A stretch of DNA of 64,000 nucleotides, taken from Calliphora vicina. Its lineage: Eukaryota; Arthropoda; Insecta; Diptera; Calliphoridae. Made by a program: the position numbers and the translations under genes. The first letter of the stretch is position 1. Every line of letters begins with the position of its first letter. The stretch lies in assembly GCF_958450345.1 (NCBI RefSeq), contig NC_088780.1, positions 64,875,533 through 64,939,532 of the forward strand, given 5' to 3'. The notes beneath the pieces are model-generated. The model did no database searches, had not been told where the DNA came from, and saw only the letters and a program-made list of their open reading frames with translations. Positions 46,535 through 57,307 of this stretch are shown piece by piece.

Positions 46535-47131
46535 TGTTACGAAATTGTACTTGAATTCAAATATAACGATTTTAACGGCTGATTTAAAAGTAGCATAATG
46601 CTTTCAAGTAACAGTGCTGTAAAACTGTAACATATCTGTGGGCATTGTTAAATAAAAGCTTTCAGTTGATTTGATTGTAAGTTGGCAACGCTGTATTCGA
46701 GTTCGAATAATCAGTTAAAGAACATTGTAGAAAGTTCTCCACAGATGGCGTATGATCTAGAATATTCGAACTTTGACAGTTAAAGAGCTTTCTAGATGGT
46801 AATGCAGTGTTATAAATAGTGGCAGAGGTTGCAGTCGTTAGTGAGTTTATCAGAGACGCTTTTCGAATAAACATCATCTGAGTGCCTTAAAGTGTGTTGT
46901 GTTTTCCAAGTAAATTCGTGTACATTATAAATTGTGTCTGTAATTCTGAGAATTGATAAACCTGTATAAAAAACATTGAGTGGCTATTTAATTCTGTGAT
47001 TGTTGTACATTTTTAATAAATAAAGAGTTGTTACAATTTTTAAACTACTAAACGGCTTTTATTTGCAATCAAAAGTATCCGGTTTATTTAAAGGAAATAA
47101 ACCAGCGTTTTGAAAAGGTTAAAACGTAACA
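46535..47131 (+). repeat. 3' LTR of copy 2
   Basis: 597 bp, same length as the 5' LTR, about 99.5 percent identical by eye, followed by the atat duplication. Confidence 0.95.
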
Positions 47132-47285
47132 ATATGAAGATTTTTTTTGTTTTTGTTGTATATTTTTTGTTGTTGTTAGAATTTCGTTATTCTTTTATAA
47201 GAAAATGAGAAAGAATAAAATATATTAAATAAAAAATATAAAATGTTTAATCAAATTATAAAATATATTAGGAAAATAAAGTTAA

Positions 47286-48299
47286 GTTTAAGTTTTGAAT
47301 TTGCAATTTAAACAGTAAAGTAAGACGGAGCCTGAAGGCCTCTAGTGGGGTATCTCGGGTATATCAAAAATGTAAAATGATGCCAAATTTTCTTCTTCAT
47401 CCGATTTAAAATTTTTTTATATATGTAGAATGTAAAAATAGAGCTACAAAAAACATTGCTTGAACTAAAATTTATCTCTTATAGTTAACGATATATTCAT
47501 AGTTGAAAATTTAAATTTCAAGTTTTTTACCTACCTTTGTCTATATGTTTGCTTATAGCATCTCTCCCGATTTTATTCAAATATATATTTTTGAATTACC
47601 AACAAATCTATTAATATTAGGAAAAAATAATTATTTCAAAATCGATACTGTGCATTTAAATTAAACAAAAAATTATTTTTTTCGAAATAATTAATGTAAG
47701 TAAACTTTAGTTTACTATAAAAAAAATAATTTCAAAATTTGTATAACTGCGAGTTCCAGTGCCTTCCGAATCTATTTTCTATTTTGCATGTAAATTGTGG
47801 GATTCTCAATAATAATTCACAAATTTCTTTCTCATTTTTGCATATTGATCAAAAATGTCTATATTAAGCCTAGTACTCTGTTCATATTTGCGAAAAATTA
47901 TGTTTTTTCATGCGAAAAATTTTATATGCTGTTTGACAGCTAGCTGTTGGTTTTAATTTCGTGCGAAAGAAGTGCTGCGTATGTTATTTCGTGTGGAAAA
48001 ATAAGGTTGCCAGATGTATTTCCATTGTTTTCCACAATAAAAACAGAGTACAGCTTTTGCGAAATTATTTCGCATATATTTCATTCCAAATATTTTTGAC
48101 AGCATTTCGCACGAAATTTTGAACAGAGTACCTAGCTTTAGTGTTAAATTTCAATAAAAACGATTCACAAACAGAACTTTTATTGCGTTTTAAAAATAAA
48201 AAATTTCCAAAAATCAGATACCATTTTTGTAAAAAAAGTCTATAAATTTTTTAATTCTTTAAAATTTAATACATTTTTGAAAAGAAGACTCACGTTTAT
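47286..48299. repeat. Intron DNA with a 259-bp inverted-repeat element (P)
   Basis: AT-rich. GTACTCTGTTCATATTTGCG (47873) and, at the right, TGAACAGAGTAC (ending 48131) are inverted ends of a small MITE with internal 'tttcgcacgaaattt' motifs. The duplication is uncertain. No gene is seen. Confidence 0.55.
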
Positions 48300-49262
48300 A
48301 TAAAATACTAGATGTTCCCGCAAACGTTGTTCTGCCATAGATCACACAAAGTTTGAAGACTCCCACTATAATAGTACTCCAGATATGCAATAATAAATTT
48401 TTACTTTGTATGGGAGGTGTCATCCCCATTGCTCCTATATAGGTCTATTGTGAATCTAAACCATCCAGAGACCCACTCAAACACACACAACAAAATTCAT
48501 CGAAATCGGCCCAGCCGTTAAGGAGGAGTTCAGTATTTTCCAGAAGTCTCATTAATGACATCAAAATACAAAATTCACAGTAATCTGGTAAAGGTTTGGT
48601 GCTCAATTTGACTTCTATATAATACCTTTTTAATATTTCTTTAACCACTTGTGGACCAAGGCTTTAAATAGTTGAAAAAGTTCTATTTTTTTATGAAATA
48701 TTGAAAATAGGGACTTCAGGAAATTATTTACAAAATTTTAACTTTTTGGAGGACCGGCAAGGTACCGAAAGGGACCTGCAAGGATCTGAAAGGGACCTGG
48801 TACAAATTCGAGCACAGTGTAATTGAATGGGCACACACATCCCACAAAAACGTTTACGGTTGATCGATAATAGACTAAGAGCCTTTAGTAACAGTAAGCC
48901 TTTAATATATATGGACAAAAAATTCATAAAATGTCAAATCGCTGAAACGTTAAGTCTTTATTATTTCTAAAATAATGGCATATTAAACTGCTTCTTAAAA
49001 CCGCCCTTACTAGTGACACTAAAGGGATAGGCGAAAGCAAATTAAATTTTAAAAGAAAATTGTTTTGCTTATATACTCTGTGTAGGGTATTATGTGGTCG
49101 GGCATGACCTACTTTACTTTCTTACTTTGTAACAAGTATATTTATATAAAGTGTTTGTTTTAGAGGCACAACAAAAGTATGTGTATTAAAAGGGAGTGAC
49201 TATGTAAATAAATAAAGAGTTGTTACTAATTTTAAACTTCTAATCGCTTGTATTTGCATTTA
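48300..49262. repeat. Intron DNA with degenerate repeat fragments
   Basis: About 48310-48540 contains 'gatgttcccgcaaacgttgt' and 'atcgaaatcggcccagccgt', words common in arthropod interspersed repeats. About 49196-49262 ('ataaataaagagttgttact', 'cttgtatttgcatttaaaga') is a diverged end of the Ty3/gypsy LTR seen in copies 1 and 2. No gene is seen. Confidence 0.45.
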
Positions 49263-50059
49263 AAGAATACGATTTTTGACAAAGTTATGAAGAAATCTCA
49301 AAAAAGGCGGACAAACTGGATTTTTGGCAAAAACTCGACATGAGCGAACTCTAACCTCTTCCGAAAAATCTGAAAAAAATCTCAAAAATACTTTATCCTA
49401 TAAGCTTTCAAATTATGCTTGAGCCCCAACACTAATGTATATAAATCAATTAAAATAAGGGCAAACTTTTTGTGCTGAAAGTAACCAACTGTGAATATCT
49501 TAAATATGTATGTACTTTAGAAAGTTAACACTTAATGATCATTTATGAATATGCGCCATTGTTATTATTCTTGTAACATTGTTGTACAATTACAACAAAA
49601 AATACCCCGTTCAGCTTAACTACGTTATATTGAAATGCGATTTAATACCACATATGGGAGCTTATTTTTAATTTTAGTAAACTTTACTAATTATTTAAGC
49701 CAGACCGAAATTCCGTTATTGAAATAATCCAAATTATCGTTACCGTTACATTTTAACCGTTTCAAATCAATAGCCAACCTTACAAAAAACGATACGATAT
49801 TAACCTTGTACAGCACTGTATTATCATTGTTGTGTAATAATACAGTGTCAATGGGCCACATTTACCCATTAACGCTATATGATAATACAGTGCCAGCAGC
49901 CACATTTACCCAGTATTATAATACATAATTATGCACTGTTTTATCGAAGCATGCCGAAATTAGCGAATTTACCAACCATATTTTAGACCAGGGATAGCAA
50001 ACCAAATATAAAAAGTGTACAAACCACCAATAAAAATTGTACTTACACACTGATTGTAA
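49263..50059. other. Intron DNA, nothing recognised
   Basis: AT-rich. A phrase around 'gataatacagtgccagcagc / gataatacagtgtcaatggg' is repeated at about 49845-49915. No gene is seen. Confidence 0.4.
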
Positions 50060-51125
50060 AGGCCCAACTATAATATGCATAAGCTAGCTTAAGATAATGT
50101 CAAAACCGAACGAAAAGTCTGTCAAATGCTTAAGGAAATGCGAAGAAACGTTTAAGGCCCAACTATAACGTGCATAAGCTAGCTTAAGTTAATGTCGAAA
50201 CCGAACGAAAATACTGTCAAATGCTTAAGAAAATCTGAAGAAACTTTTAGGTGGCCATAATGTATTTATGTGCATTAAAAAAAAAATTTAGCCCCATTTG
50301 CACATTTATGTGCAACACGTAATTAAAAAAATACGTATTTCTTATTATTTTATGAAAATAAATTAATTTTCTTCATCCTTTTCATTTTTTCTTTATTTTC
50401 TTTGTATACAATAAACAAACTTACGGAATGTGCGACCAGCTTCGCTCTTTGCTTAAGCAAATAAAATTTGACGAAACTCTCTTAAGTACATTATACAGTG
50501 AATGTCACTTAAAATCGTACACCATCGTAGTCAAATTTTATTCATTAGTTTTAGAAAGTTGATGTTTTGGAAATATTTTAAAATGCTATTTTTATATTGT
50601 GTGTGCTATTACCTATCAGAAAATTGGGTATAATTTTAATTGCCCTTATCCACAAATAAAAAAATTGGGTAAGACTGTCAGTGCCCAGAATATCAACGCT
50701 TCATTTAAAATCGTAAAGGCACTAAAAAATAGCAAATGATACCCTACAAAGTATTAGGATTATTTAATATTAAAATTTTTTTAATTTTTAAAGTTTTAAT
50801 TATAATTTAATATAATTGTACGAATTTAAGTGAAATATGAATTTTGTGATGTTCTTTAATTTTCATCAATATTTTTTTAACGAATTGAGGTTTTGTTAAC
50901 TTTTTTGTTGAAATACATATTTTTTGTTTCAATTAATAAAATGACTTTTAATTTTTTATATAATCACCAATTATTGCCTTTATAATTTCATAATATTTAA
51001 AAAAAAATATATTGTACGATTTTGAGTGACACTCACTGTAGTTTTTCACATACGTTTTATATGTATTCGCACAGTTGCTTAAGCTGACTAGCTTAAGCTA
51101 GTGTATGCATATTGTAGTTGGGCCT
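50060..51125. mobile_element. PIF/Harbinger-like MITE N
   Basis: Ends AGGCCCAACTATAATATGCA and, as the complement of the right end, AGGCCCAACTACAATATGCA, flanked by TAA (50057-50059 and 51126-51128). The left terminal unit is directly duplicated (50060-50150 and about 50156-50245). It carries mariner element O. Confidence 0.75.
50496..51038. mobile_element. Tc1/mariner-type element O, 543 bp
   Basis: Ends CAGTGAATGTCACTTAAAAT and, as the complement, CAGTGAGTGTCACTCAAAAT, with TA on both sides (50494-50495 and 51039-51040). No transposase recognised. Confidence 0.8.
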
Positions 51126-51128
51126 TAA

Positions 51129-51476
51129 TAACAAAATGTGGGGGCGGATTTATATGCAAATGCATTTTTTTCACGAACGTCCAAATACAATGTTGACTAA
51201 TTACACTGTGCTCGAAATTGACACTTTTTTTCTTTCAAGAAGGGCACCCAGTGGGTCACCTTATCTAAATTAACTTTTTTGTATGACAACGAATGAGTAA
51301 TTTTATTTGTTATGTAATTTTATTTCAATGGATATATTCTCGTGATCTCGTTTTCGAATTTTAATTAATAACACTCTGCTACAAAAAAAATAATTAATTT
51401 TTCTAAAGGCAACACTCCAAGCAATCAAGAAAATATATTTAAAAAAAACATTTGGCAACACTGCTAGGCTTTCAAA
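51129..51476. other. Intron DNA, possible hAT remnants
   Basis: Contains 'cactgtgctcgaaattgaca' and 'ttggcaacactg', reminiscent of DNA-transposon ends, but no element could be delimited. The last 8 bp (ctttcaaa) are the left duplication of C2. Confidence 0.35.
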
Positions 51477-51748
51477 CAAGGCGAATTCATGGTGTCAGTT
51501 CTACAAAAACAACAAATGTCAAAAAACCAAAATGAAAAATTAAACAAATAAGTATTTAAACTTAATATAGTGTAGATAATTCAATAGTGAGGGCTTTACT
51601 TATTTATGTAAACAATTAATATTTTGTTAGTAAGCTTAGAATAGTAGATATTTAAATATAAAAACAAGCTATGACAGTTGTTAGAACCAAAAAGCGAAAA
51701 AAAATTATCAGCTGTTTGACTGACTCCACCTTGTATAAATTCGCCTTG
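51477..51748. mobile_element. MITE C2: hAT-type
   Basis: CAAGGCGAATTCATGGTGTC to the complement of CAAGGCGAATTTATACAAGG, with exact duplication ctttcaaa (51469-51476 and 51749-51756). 272 bp, with small deletions relative to C1. It ends 108 bp before the start codon of the small spliced ORF. Confidence 0.9.
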
Positions 51749-51856
51749 CTTTCAAAGTTGAAACTTTAAACACGTGTTCTTAAATAAGTGTTAAAACAGT
51801 GTTACAATTTTATAACGAGCAAACCTTAAAAAATAAAGTTATAAAGTATTTAAAAA

Positions 51857-52287
51857 ATGGAAAATGTAGCCCAAGGTAAATAGTTTCATGGTATATTTTT
51901 GAATTTTATTTTTGTTGAGACAATGCCGTAATTCTTGATATTGTGTAGTTTTGTAGTCTCGCCATATACTATAAGTTCCGTGGACCAAAAGTTGTGTTTG
52001 GGCACGAACTTGCATGGTAGTTTAAATGTGATAGTGTTCACCAAAGTGTGTATTTTGAGTGTATATTCATATTTCGCCAGCATTTTTCAGCAAACTCCAA
52101 AAATTGTCATTTTATTTTAGCACAATTTATGATTAGCCGTACCGAAATTTTTTCGGATTGGACAACAAAAGGGCGAAAATATGATATACTAATAGAGTGG
52201 GTTCTTCAAAAAATCAATGAAAATCTAAATATTAACAAAACAAATCAAATAAAACAAAATGTGCTGAAATTAAAAGCTCTGACATGA
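51857..52287 (+). CDS. Possible small two-exon gene nested in the intron
   Basis: Exon 1 (51857-51875) reads MENVAQ and ends at a good donor (CAAG|GTAAAT). Two acceptors keep the frame: 'ttttattttag' (exon from 52121) and 'catttttcag' (exon from 52091). The exon reads 'QFMISRTEIFSDWTTKGRKY', then 'IEWVLQKINENLN' and ends KLKALT at TGA 52285-52287. The product is 62-72 residues, basic and probably helical at its C-terminus. That stop overlaps the ATG of a second frame (ATGA at 52284), which runs to 52484. I do not recognise the protein. It could be a real nested gene, a retrocopy remnant or chance. Confidence 0.35.
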
Positions 52288-52484
52288 TTATTTATAATAA
52301 TGATAATTTATGCCATAACAATTCGATTTGGAACCATGGTGCATTGCACGTAGTTGGTATGCAAATGGGTGGAATCAGAAATCCTTTGAAATTTTTTATT
52401 CGGCGAAATATCGATAAACAAAATTGTTTAATAACTAAAGAATTCATACAATTTTTAATAATTAAAAACTTTTTCCGAAAATGA
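52284..52484 (+). other. Second small ORF overlapping the first by ATGA
   Basis: 66 codons, with 'IWNHGALHVVGMQMGGIRNP' and 'CLITKEFIQFLIIKNFFRK'. Either a second cistron, a frameshifted continuation of the preceding ORF, or noise. The sequence just downstream (52450-52590) resembles 26970-27130. Confidence 0.2.
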
Positions 52485-52802
52485 GGCAAACAAGTTTTCA
52501 GTTGCGGTTTTGTACAAATAACCATTTTTATTATGCGATGCAATTTTTGTGTGTGAATGATAGTTTATAATAATTATATACAACTTTTAGTTCAAAATTA
52601 TTTAATTTAAAAAATCCCAAAAATATAGTTTTTAGATTTTTGGGAATAATTACTGAAGCAAAATAATTCAGTATATTTTGACTATTAATTTATATGGAGC
52701 AAATATGAAACATTTCATTAATTATATTTTTTCTTTACCTTTCATCAATACACATAAATATTAAATGACATAAACATTTTATTTAATTATTTACACCTAC
52801 AG

Positions 52803-52957
52803 ATAGACCACTTAGCTAAAATGGCATTATTTTCACTAAATGCTGTGATATCTATGTCAAAAGACGACGGAGCATGTCATCATTATTCTCTATGTAAAAA
52901 TAACAAATTTTCACGGCGTTTACGAGATACAAAAAAACTTTGGATTCCAGTGTGGAG
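52803..52957 (+). CDS. Host gene, exon C (Cys-containing segment)
   Basis: Acceptor 'tttacacctacag' is strong, and the donor is AG|GTATTT. Phase 0 entry joins exon B directly. It leaves with two bases (AG) of a split codon. The exon reads 'IDHLAKMALFSLNAVISM' and then 'CHHYSLCKNNKFSRRLRDTK', ending 'KLWIPVW'. The C-x5-C-x-NNK-x-SR and W-x-P-V-W pattern resembles the end region of uncharacterised insect proteins I recall, which supports joining it to exons A and B. A further exon is required but was not found downstream. Confidence 0.6.
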
Positions 52958-53192
52958 GTATTTATATTTTTATCACACTAATGTATCACGGGATGTATTC
53001 CATATGTATTGGGTCATGTATTCGATATATATGGAATTCCATATGTATGTCAAAATTCACGTTATACATAAGATTCATAAATTCCACGTTCACACGTGCA
53101 TATGTAATTGCGTGTGACATAACCTCTATTATTTTATAGAATTGTTGTTTTTAACTATACATCTATTTAATAAATTTGTAAATCACAATTTA
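52958..53192. other. Intron or intergenic DNA, nothing recognised
   Basis: The open frame continues past the donor to 53117 but becomes low in coding character after VWR. Repeated 'ccatatgtatt' words. Confidence 0.4.
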
Positions 53193-53316
53193 TGTGCTGT
53201 TTTTCTAAGCGAACGAGTACTTTGAGTGGAAATTTAACATGTGTTTTGTTACAGTAACAAAAACGAAATACATGTAAAACGTCCACTCAAAGCACTCGTT
53301 CGCTATAGAAAGCACA
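53193..53316. mobile_element. Small palindromic MITE Y, 124 bp
   Basis: TGTGCTGTTTTTCTAAGCGA against the complement of TGTGCTTTCTATAGCGAACG, almost a complete palindrome, flanked by TTA (53190-53192 and 53317-53319). PIF/Harbinger-like. Confidence 0.7.
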
Positions 53317-53415
53317 TTAATTTGATGAAATTTATGTTGTTATGATATTTCTCTACTCTTTTTATAAACTTCACCTTCGTGAGAAGGGTGATAACCGCCT
53401 AAGAATCTTATGACA

Positions 53416-54095
53416 ATATCGAGCCCTTAGCGCCAAATTATCGTAAGCGACAAAACACAAATTTTACAGGAGAAGGTTTTTTCGATTATTTTGAAATTTA
53501 TACATAGAATAAAAAAAAATGTTATGATGCGATATAATATAATTTCGTTCAAGCTATTTGTCTATTTTTCAAAAATATTTATAACTTTTGACAATTAAAA
53601 ATTCATGGCATGGAAAATATAACAAAAAATGTTTTTTATCGAATTTTTGCATAGATACAAATTTTTCGAATTGAAATAAAATTGTTATTTATGAATAGTT
53701 TTTAATGAAATTTCACAGTTATGTAAAATTTTCTATTCAAAATGGAAAAATAAAAACGAATTTTGAAATTTATTATTAGCAATCCCGCAATTCCCTTCCC
53801 TTCTTCTTTGCGCATGGGAAATTTCATTCAAACCAATCTAACCATTTAGAACTTACAGATTTATTTCCTTCTTTTTTTCTATACTACTATGTGTCGCTTA
53901 CGATAAAATTCGTTTACTGTAAAAGGTAAACATTGACTTACGATAAAATCTTACCCCCTATAATTTTGAAGTTATTAACAATTTTGATATTCTGAGAACG
54001 CTAATACATCCAAAGTTGGTCCATAAAATTTTAATTTTTGGAAAAAAAATTTTGAAAATGTCGCTTACGATAATTTGGCGCTAAGGGCTCGATAT
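53416..54095. mobile_element. Inverted-repeat element Z with 4-bp duplication
   Basis: The ends ATATCGAGCCCTTAGCGCCA and its complement are inverted repeats of about 36 bp, flanked by gaca (53412-53415 and 54096-54099). The motif 'cgcttacgataa' recurs inside in both orientations (near 53448, 53890, 53940 and 54064). No coding sequence. The superfamily is unknown. Confidence 0.7.
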
Positions 54096-54099
54096 GACA

Positions 54100-54480
54100 T
54101 GATAAGAGACCTTGTGAATTGACCAATTGTTAAACACACCAAAATAGAACACACTATAATAGCCAAAAATGTTATAAGACATACACATGTATTTTACATA
54201 CACAAAGTTTCATATGGATCACACGGTATGTACATATGTGACCCCTTATAAAACGTTCAGTATGAACAAACATTTAACGAGATAGATATTAGATATCTAA
54301 GTATATTGTCTATTTCTATGACTTAGTAAACCAGATATTGATAAAAAAAATAGGTAAAAAATCGAGGTAGTCGTTGTTTTTTATATTTTAAATATGCATC
54401 GTAAGTGGTTGGAAGTTTGCATCACTTTAAATTTCCAAGTCATTCTCCAGAACATTAATGTCGCTGGTCCTGCTTCCCCC
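54100..54480. other. DNA with nothing recognised
   Basis: AT-rich, no open frame or repeat identified apart from scattered 'aggtaaaaaatcgagg' words also found at 17025. Confidence 0.4.
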
Positions 54481-55330
54481 AGTCTCTCATGTCTCATCAA
54501 AATTAACAGCGTATAAAGGAGGGAAGGCATCTCATACCAATCCGTAATATATTTCAGACCTATCAGTCTGTCATCTTCCTATTTAAAGGTTTTGAAAGAA
54601 ACATATATTAGATCGATCGAATGCTAAACATGATTACACAAAGAGTAGATCTCCAAAACTACGTACATTGGGGTCAATCTAACAATTCGTAGAAGAGGAC
54701 ATAGGGTTTAAGAAAATTAAATGTTTTCTTAACCCGAGTTGGTCAACTTTGACACCGTGTACCTGAACTTGTATTCTAACAGGGTGATCACAAATTGAAT
54801 TTTCTTGAAGTCTATGTCCTCATCTATTTAAAATCGGACCACTAGTGTAAAATATTCAGATTTATTACCATTTTTTGACGATTGATCCTACTGTGCTACG
54901 CTGCACTCATTAGTTATATGTTATTGACGCTATGAGACATAAATTAATCCTGCTGTCATTTCATTCCTCGGATATTTACACTATTGGGGGTACACCCCAG
55001 ATGATGTGTCTGTGGTAGAAACGGCAAATATACAAAATATTCTCAAAAATCTTTCTAACATTATCCGACAATGCCAAACATCTTGTAATAAAACTGAATA
55101 ATAAAGGCAATGGACTAAACCAGATATACGATTTTGTTATCAAACCAATTCTTTTATTTGGTACGGACCATGAAAACGTTCTCCAACTTTCGGAGAATGT
55201 CATCCAAATGTTCACCGACGAATTAAGATCAAATGAAAAGGTGATCACATTCCCCTTATCTATTCGAACCTGATGAATTTAAGACAGTCCCTCAGGTTAT
55301 CAGATTTCAGTAGCGTAATGCATGCCAAAA
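54481..55330 (+). pseudogene. Non-LTR retrotransposon reverse transcriptase relic
   Basis: In broken plus-strand frames one reads 'YFRPISLSSSYLKVLKE' at about 54550-54600, the conserved 'YRPISL' start of the RT palm of Jockey-like elements. Further down is 'QIYDFVIKPILLFGTDHE' at about 55120-55170, matching the 'Y...V.RPILLYG' motif near the RT end. The spacing fits a heavily deleted copy. Short minus-strand frames here are shadows. Confidence 0.5.
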
Positions 55331-55719
55331 TGACGGCTATAAAATTAATGTCACTTCAAATACTTTTCAATAATGACGGATGCTAGAAATTCTCTTTACA
55401 ATTCCATCAAAGCATTCAGCACGAATTAATTGGTTCTCTTAATTTCTTAGTACTGCAAACGTATTGACTTCAATCCTTTAAGAATTCATACTTTATATAA
55501 TTAATTCCTTGTTGAATCATTCAAGTTTTCATTAATTCAAATCCATTACAAAATATCTGTAACAATGTATTGAATGAATAAATTGTTCTTCAATTCAAAT
55601 CTATTACAAAATGATTTAGACAATTGTTTTTCAAAATAAAAACCATAGGATAGAACTAGAGAGCAACTAGGTTTTTGACAACAGACTTATGTTTTTTGTC
55701 TCTCAGTAACGCTTCTATG
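55331..55719. other. AT-rich DNA with short repeats
   Basis: The phrase 'attcaaatccattacaaaat' / 'attcaaatctattacaaaat' occurs twice near 55540 and 55595. No gene is seen. Confidence 0.4.
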
Positions 55720-55721
55720 TA

Positions 55722-56219
55722 CAGTAGCCCAATAAAGTCTACATACAGGAATTCAAATTAAATTTCTTTCGTTGAAAGCCGTATTTGTAAGTTAAAAGTA
55801 ATGAAATATATTTGTTAAAAAAATAAATTCACACTAAAAAAAATGAAAACAACATCACTTAAGTCGGATTTAGTAGCATTTCCTATCACGTCCAAAATTT
55901 CACCGTTATTAGAATTTTTGATTCTGTCAAATAACGATTTTTTTTTTAGTTTTTTGGGCTTTTATGTTCAAAATATTATGAAACTTAATAGCCCCGCCCA
56001 CCCAAAAGTAGGTGTGACCGAGAATAAATTTTTCGTTATTTTGCTAAGAATCAATAACTCTAATAACGATGAATTTCTCGGCGTTATTTGATTTTTTTTT
56101 TTGCTAAAATCGACATAAGACATGTATTATTATATATCTCATAAAAAACTAAAAAAAAACTGCTTTAAATTAAAGTAACATAATAATTTTTCCTGTATGT
56201 AGACTTTCTTGGGCTACTG
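55722..56219. mobile_element. Tc1/mariner-type MITE M, 498 bp
   Basis: Ends CAGTAGCCCAATAAAGTCTA and, as the complement, CAGTAGCCCAAGAAAGTCTA, flanked by TA (55720-55721 and 56220-56221). The interior is itself partly palindromic, with 'aataacgat' motifs. The 82-codon open frame inside is not thought to be a gene. Confidence 0.85.
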
Positions 56220-56221
56220 TA

Positions 56222-56522
56222 TATTGTATTCAATTTGTATTATATTTGAATCGTTTAAAGGAAAGACTTGTGTTATGAATTAATTCGGTGATGAATGAAT
56301 TCTATTTAAACAATAGCATTTGAATAAAGCTTAAGAATTCGATTTTATGAATGGATTATTATAATGAATGGTTGTAATTTTTTAATGCCGAATTAAGATT
56401 TTAGTGAATTAAGCGCAAATTTAATTAATTACTTTGGAATTATGCATAGGCACCACCTAGTGAGAATTATTTTTTATTACTACAACACTTATGTATGATA
56501 AATATGTAATCATTTTCACATA
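56222..56522. other. AT-rich DNA, nothing recognised
   Basis: No feature recognised. It precedes the left end of element K. Confidence 0.4.
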
Positions 56523-56869
56523 TAGAGTAAGTTCGGGTAATGTGGTATACATATTTTTTATTTGACTATAATTTTTAGAATCTTAATTCGATTGGAACAG
56601 TTCTCAGCTGGTGTTCTATTACAAGTGATAGGTTTACATCCATGAAAGTAAAAAAGTCTTTTAAGTTCAAGTTTCAGAGAAATTTGGGAAAAAGATATAA
56701 AACCCATAAACAAGCCATTGAAAAAATTGGCGGGTAATGTGGTATACCATGTTTTTTTAATATTGTATACTAAACCACATTACCGATGCATACTATTTCA
56801 TTTTGTAAATGAGTTGCGTTTCATTTAAATTATCTTCAATGGATGCGGTTAAAATTGGCGGCTGACCAA

Positions 56870-56961
56870 GCTTACCAGAAGCTCCTCAATACATTATTCG
56901 CTTTCTTCAAATCTTCTGCTGCCCATTTTCTTACTGCACCTTTCTTTGGCATATCATTTGA
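56870..56961 (-). pseudogene. Possible pogo/Tigger-like transposase start in K
   Basis: The minus strand reads 'MPKKGAVRKWAAEDLKKA' before a stop. The 'K.W..EDL.KA' pattern resembles the N-terminal helix-turn-helix of pogo-type transposases, which would agree with TA duplications. Very short, so tentative. Confidence 0.3.
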
Positions 56962-57307
56962 TTGAAATTCTTTAGCCGACCAAGTTGTTTATTGTAATTA
57001 TTATAATTATATTTATTGTACTTATAAAAAAAACTTATACACTAAATATGCAATTGTTATGTGTTATTCAATATATTCCCATTTGACTTTAAAATTAAAT
57101 TAATGAAGTTTAAAACACATGATTTTAGAAAAAAAAAATATTTTTTAACAGATCACAAAAATAGTCTACCACAAGATCACGCTGATTTGTTTCAACTGAC
57201 TTTTTCCATGACCTGCAAAAATAAAGTACACTCACCCAATGTTAATTTTCTGAGATCATAAAATACTTAAGCCTGGTACCGTTACTCCTATGCTCTTAGT
57301 TTTAGAG

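Larger units (their letters stand above)
41326..47131 (+). mobile_element. Ty3/gypsy LTR retrotransposon, copy 2 (young, defective)
   Basis: Two 597-bp LTRs (41326-41922 and 46535-47131) differing at about three positions, flanked by atat (41322-41325 and 47132-47135). The high LTR identity implies recent insertion. The gag frame is intact, with a SAP-like N-terminus and a CCHC knuckle, then a -1 frameshift signal, protease and RT. RNase H is mostly deleted and integrase carries a frameshift. No env. It lies in W, inside the large host intron. Confidence 0.95.
38442..47285 (+). mobile_element. Tc1-like relic W, expanded by nested insertions
   Basis: Left outer repeat CTGTGAGCGTCAGAAGAAAC after TA, then an inverted arm (38822-38985). 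The complementary arm is found at 47132-47285, on the far side of the LTR element. The inner repeat 'tatagcgtcaacg' near 38987 pairs with 'ttttgacactata' at 41310. A transposase relic lies at 40690-41260. Insertions are a hAT MITE (38469-38805), Ty3/gypsy copy 2 (41326-47131), and unclassified repeats at 39100-40600. The right outer end is lost. Confidence 0.7.

Noticed and set aside
52958..53117. Extension of the exon C frame past the donor
   Set aside because: The GT donor at 52958 and loss of coding character afterwards favour splicing, although read-through cannot be excluded without RNA data.
55843..56091. 82-codon open frame in element M
   Set aside because: Lies inside a 498-bp mariner-type MITE with partly palindromic sequence, and shows no transposase motif.
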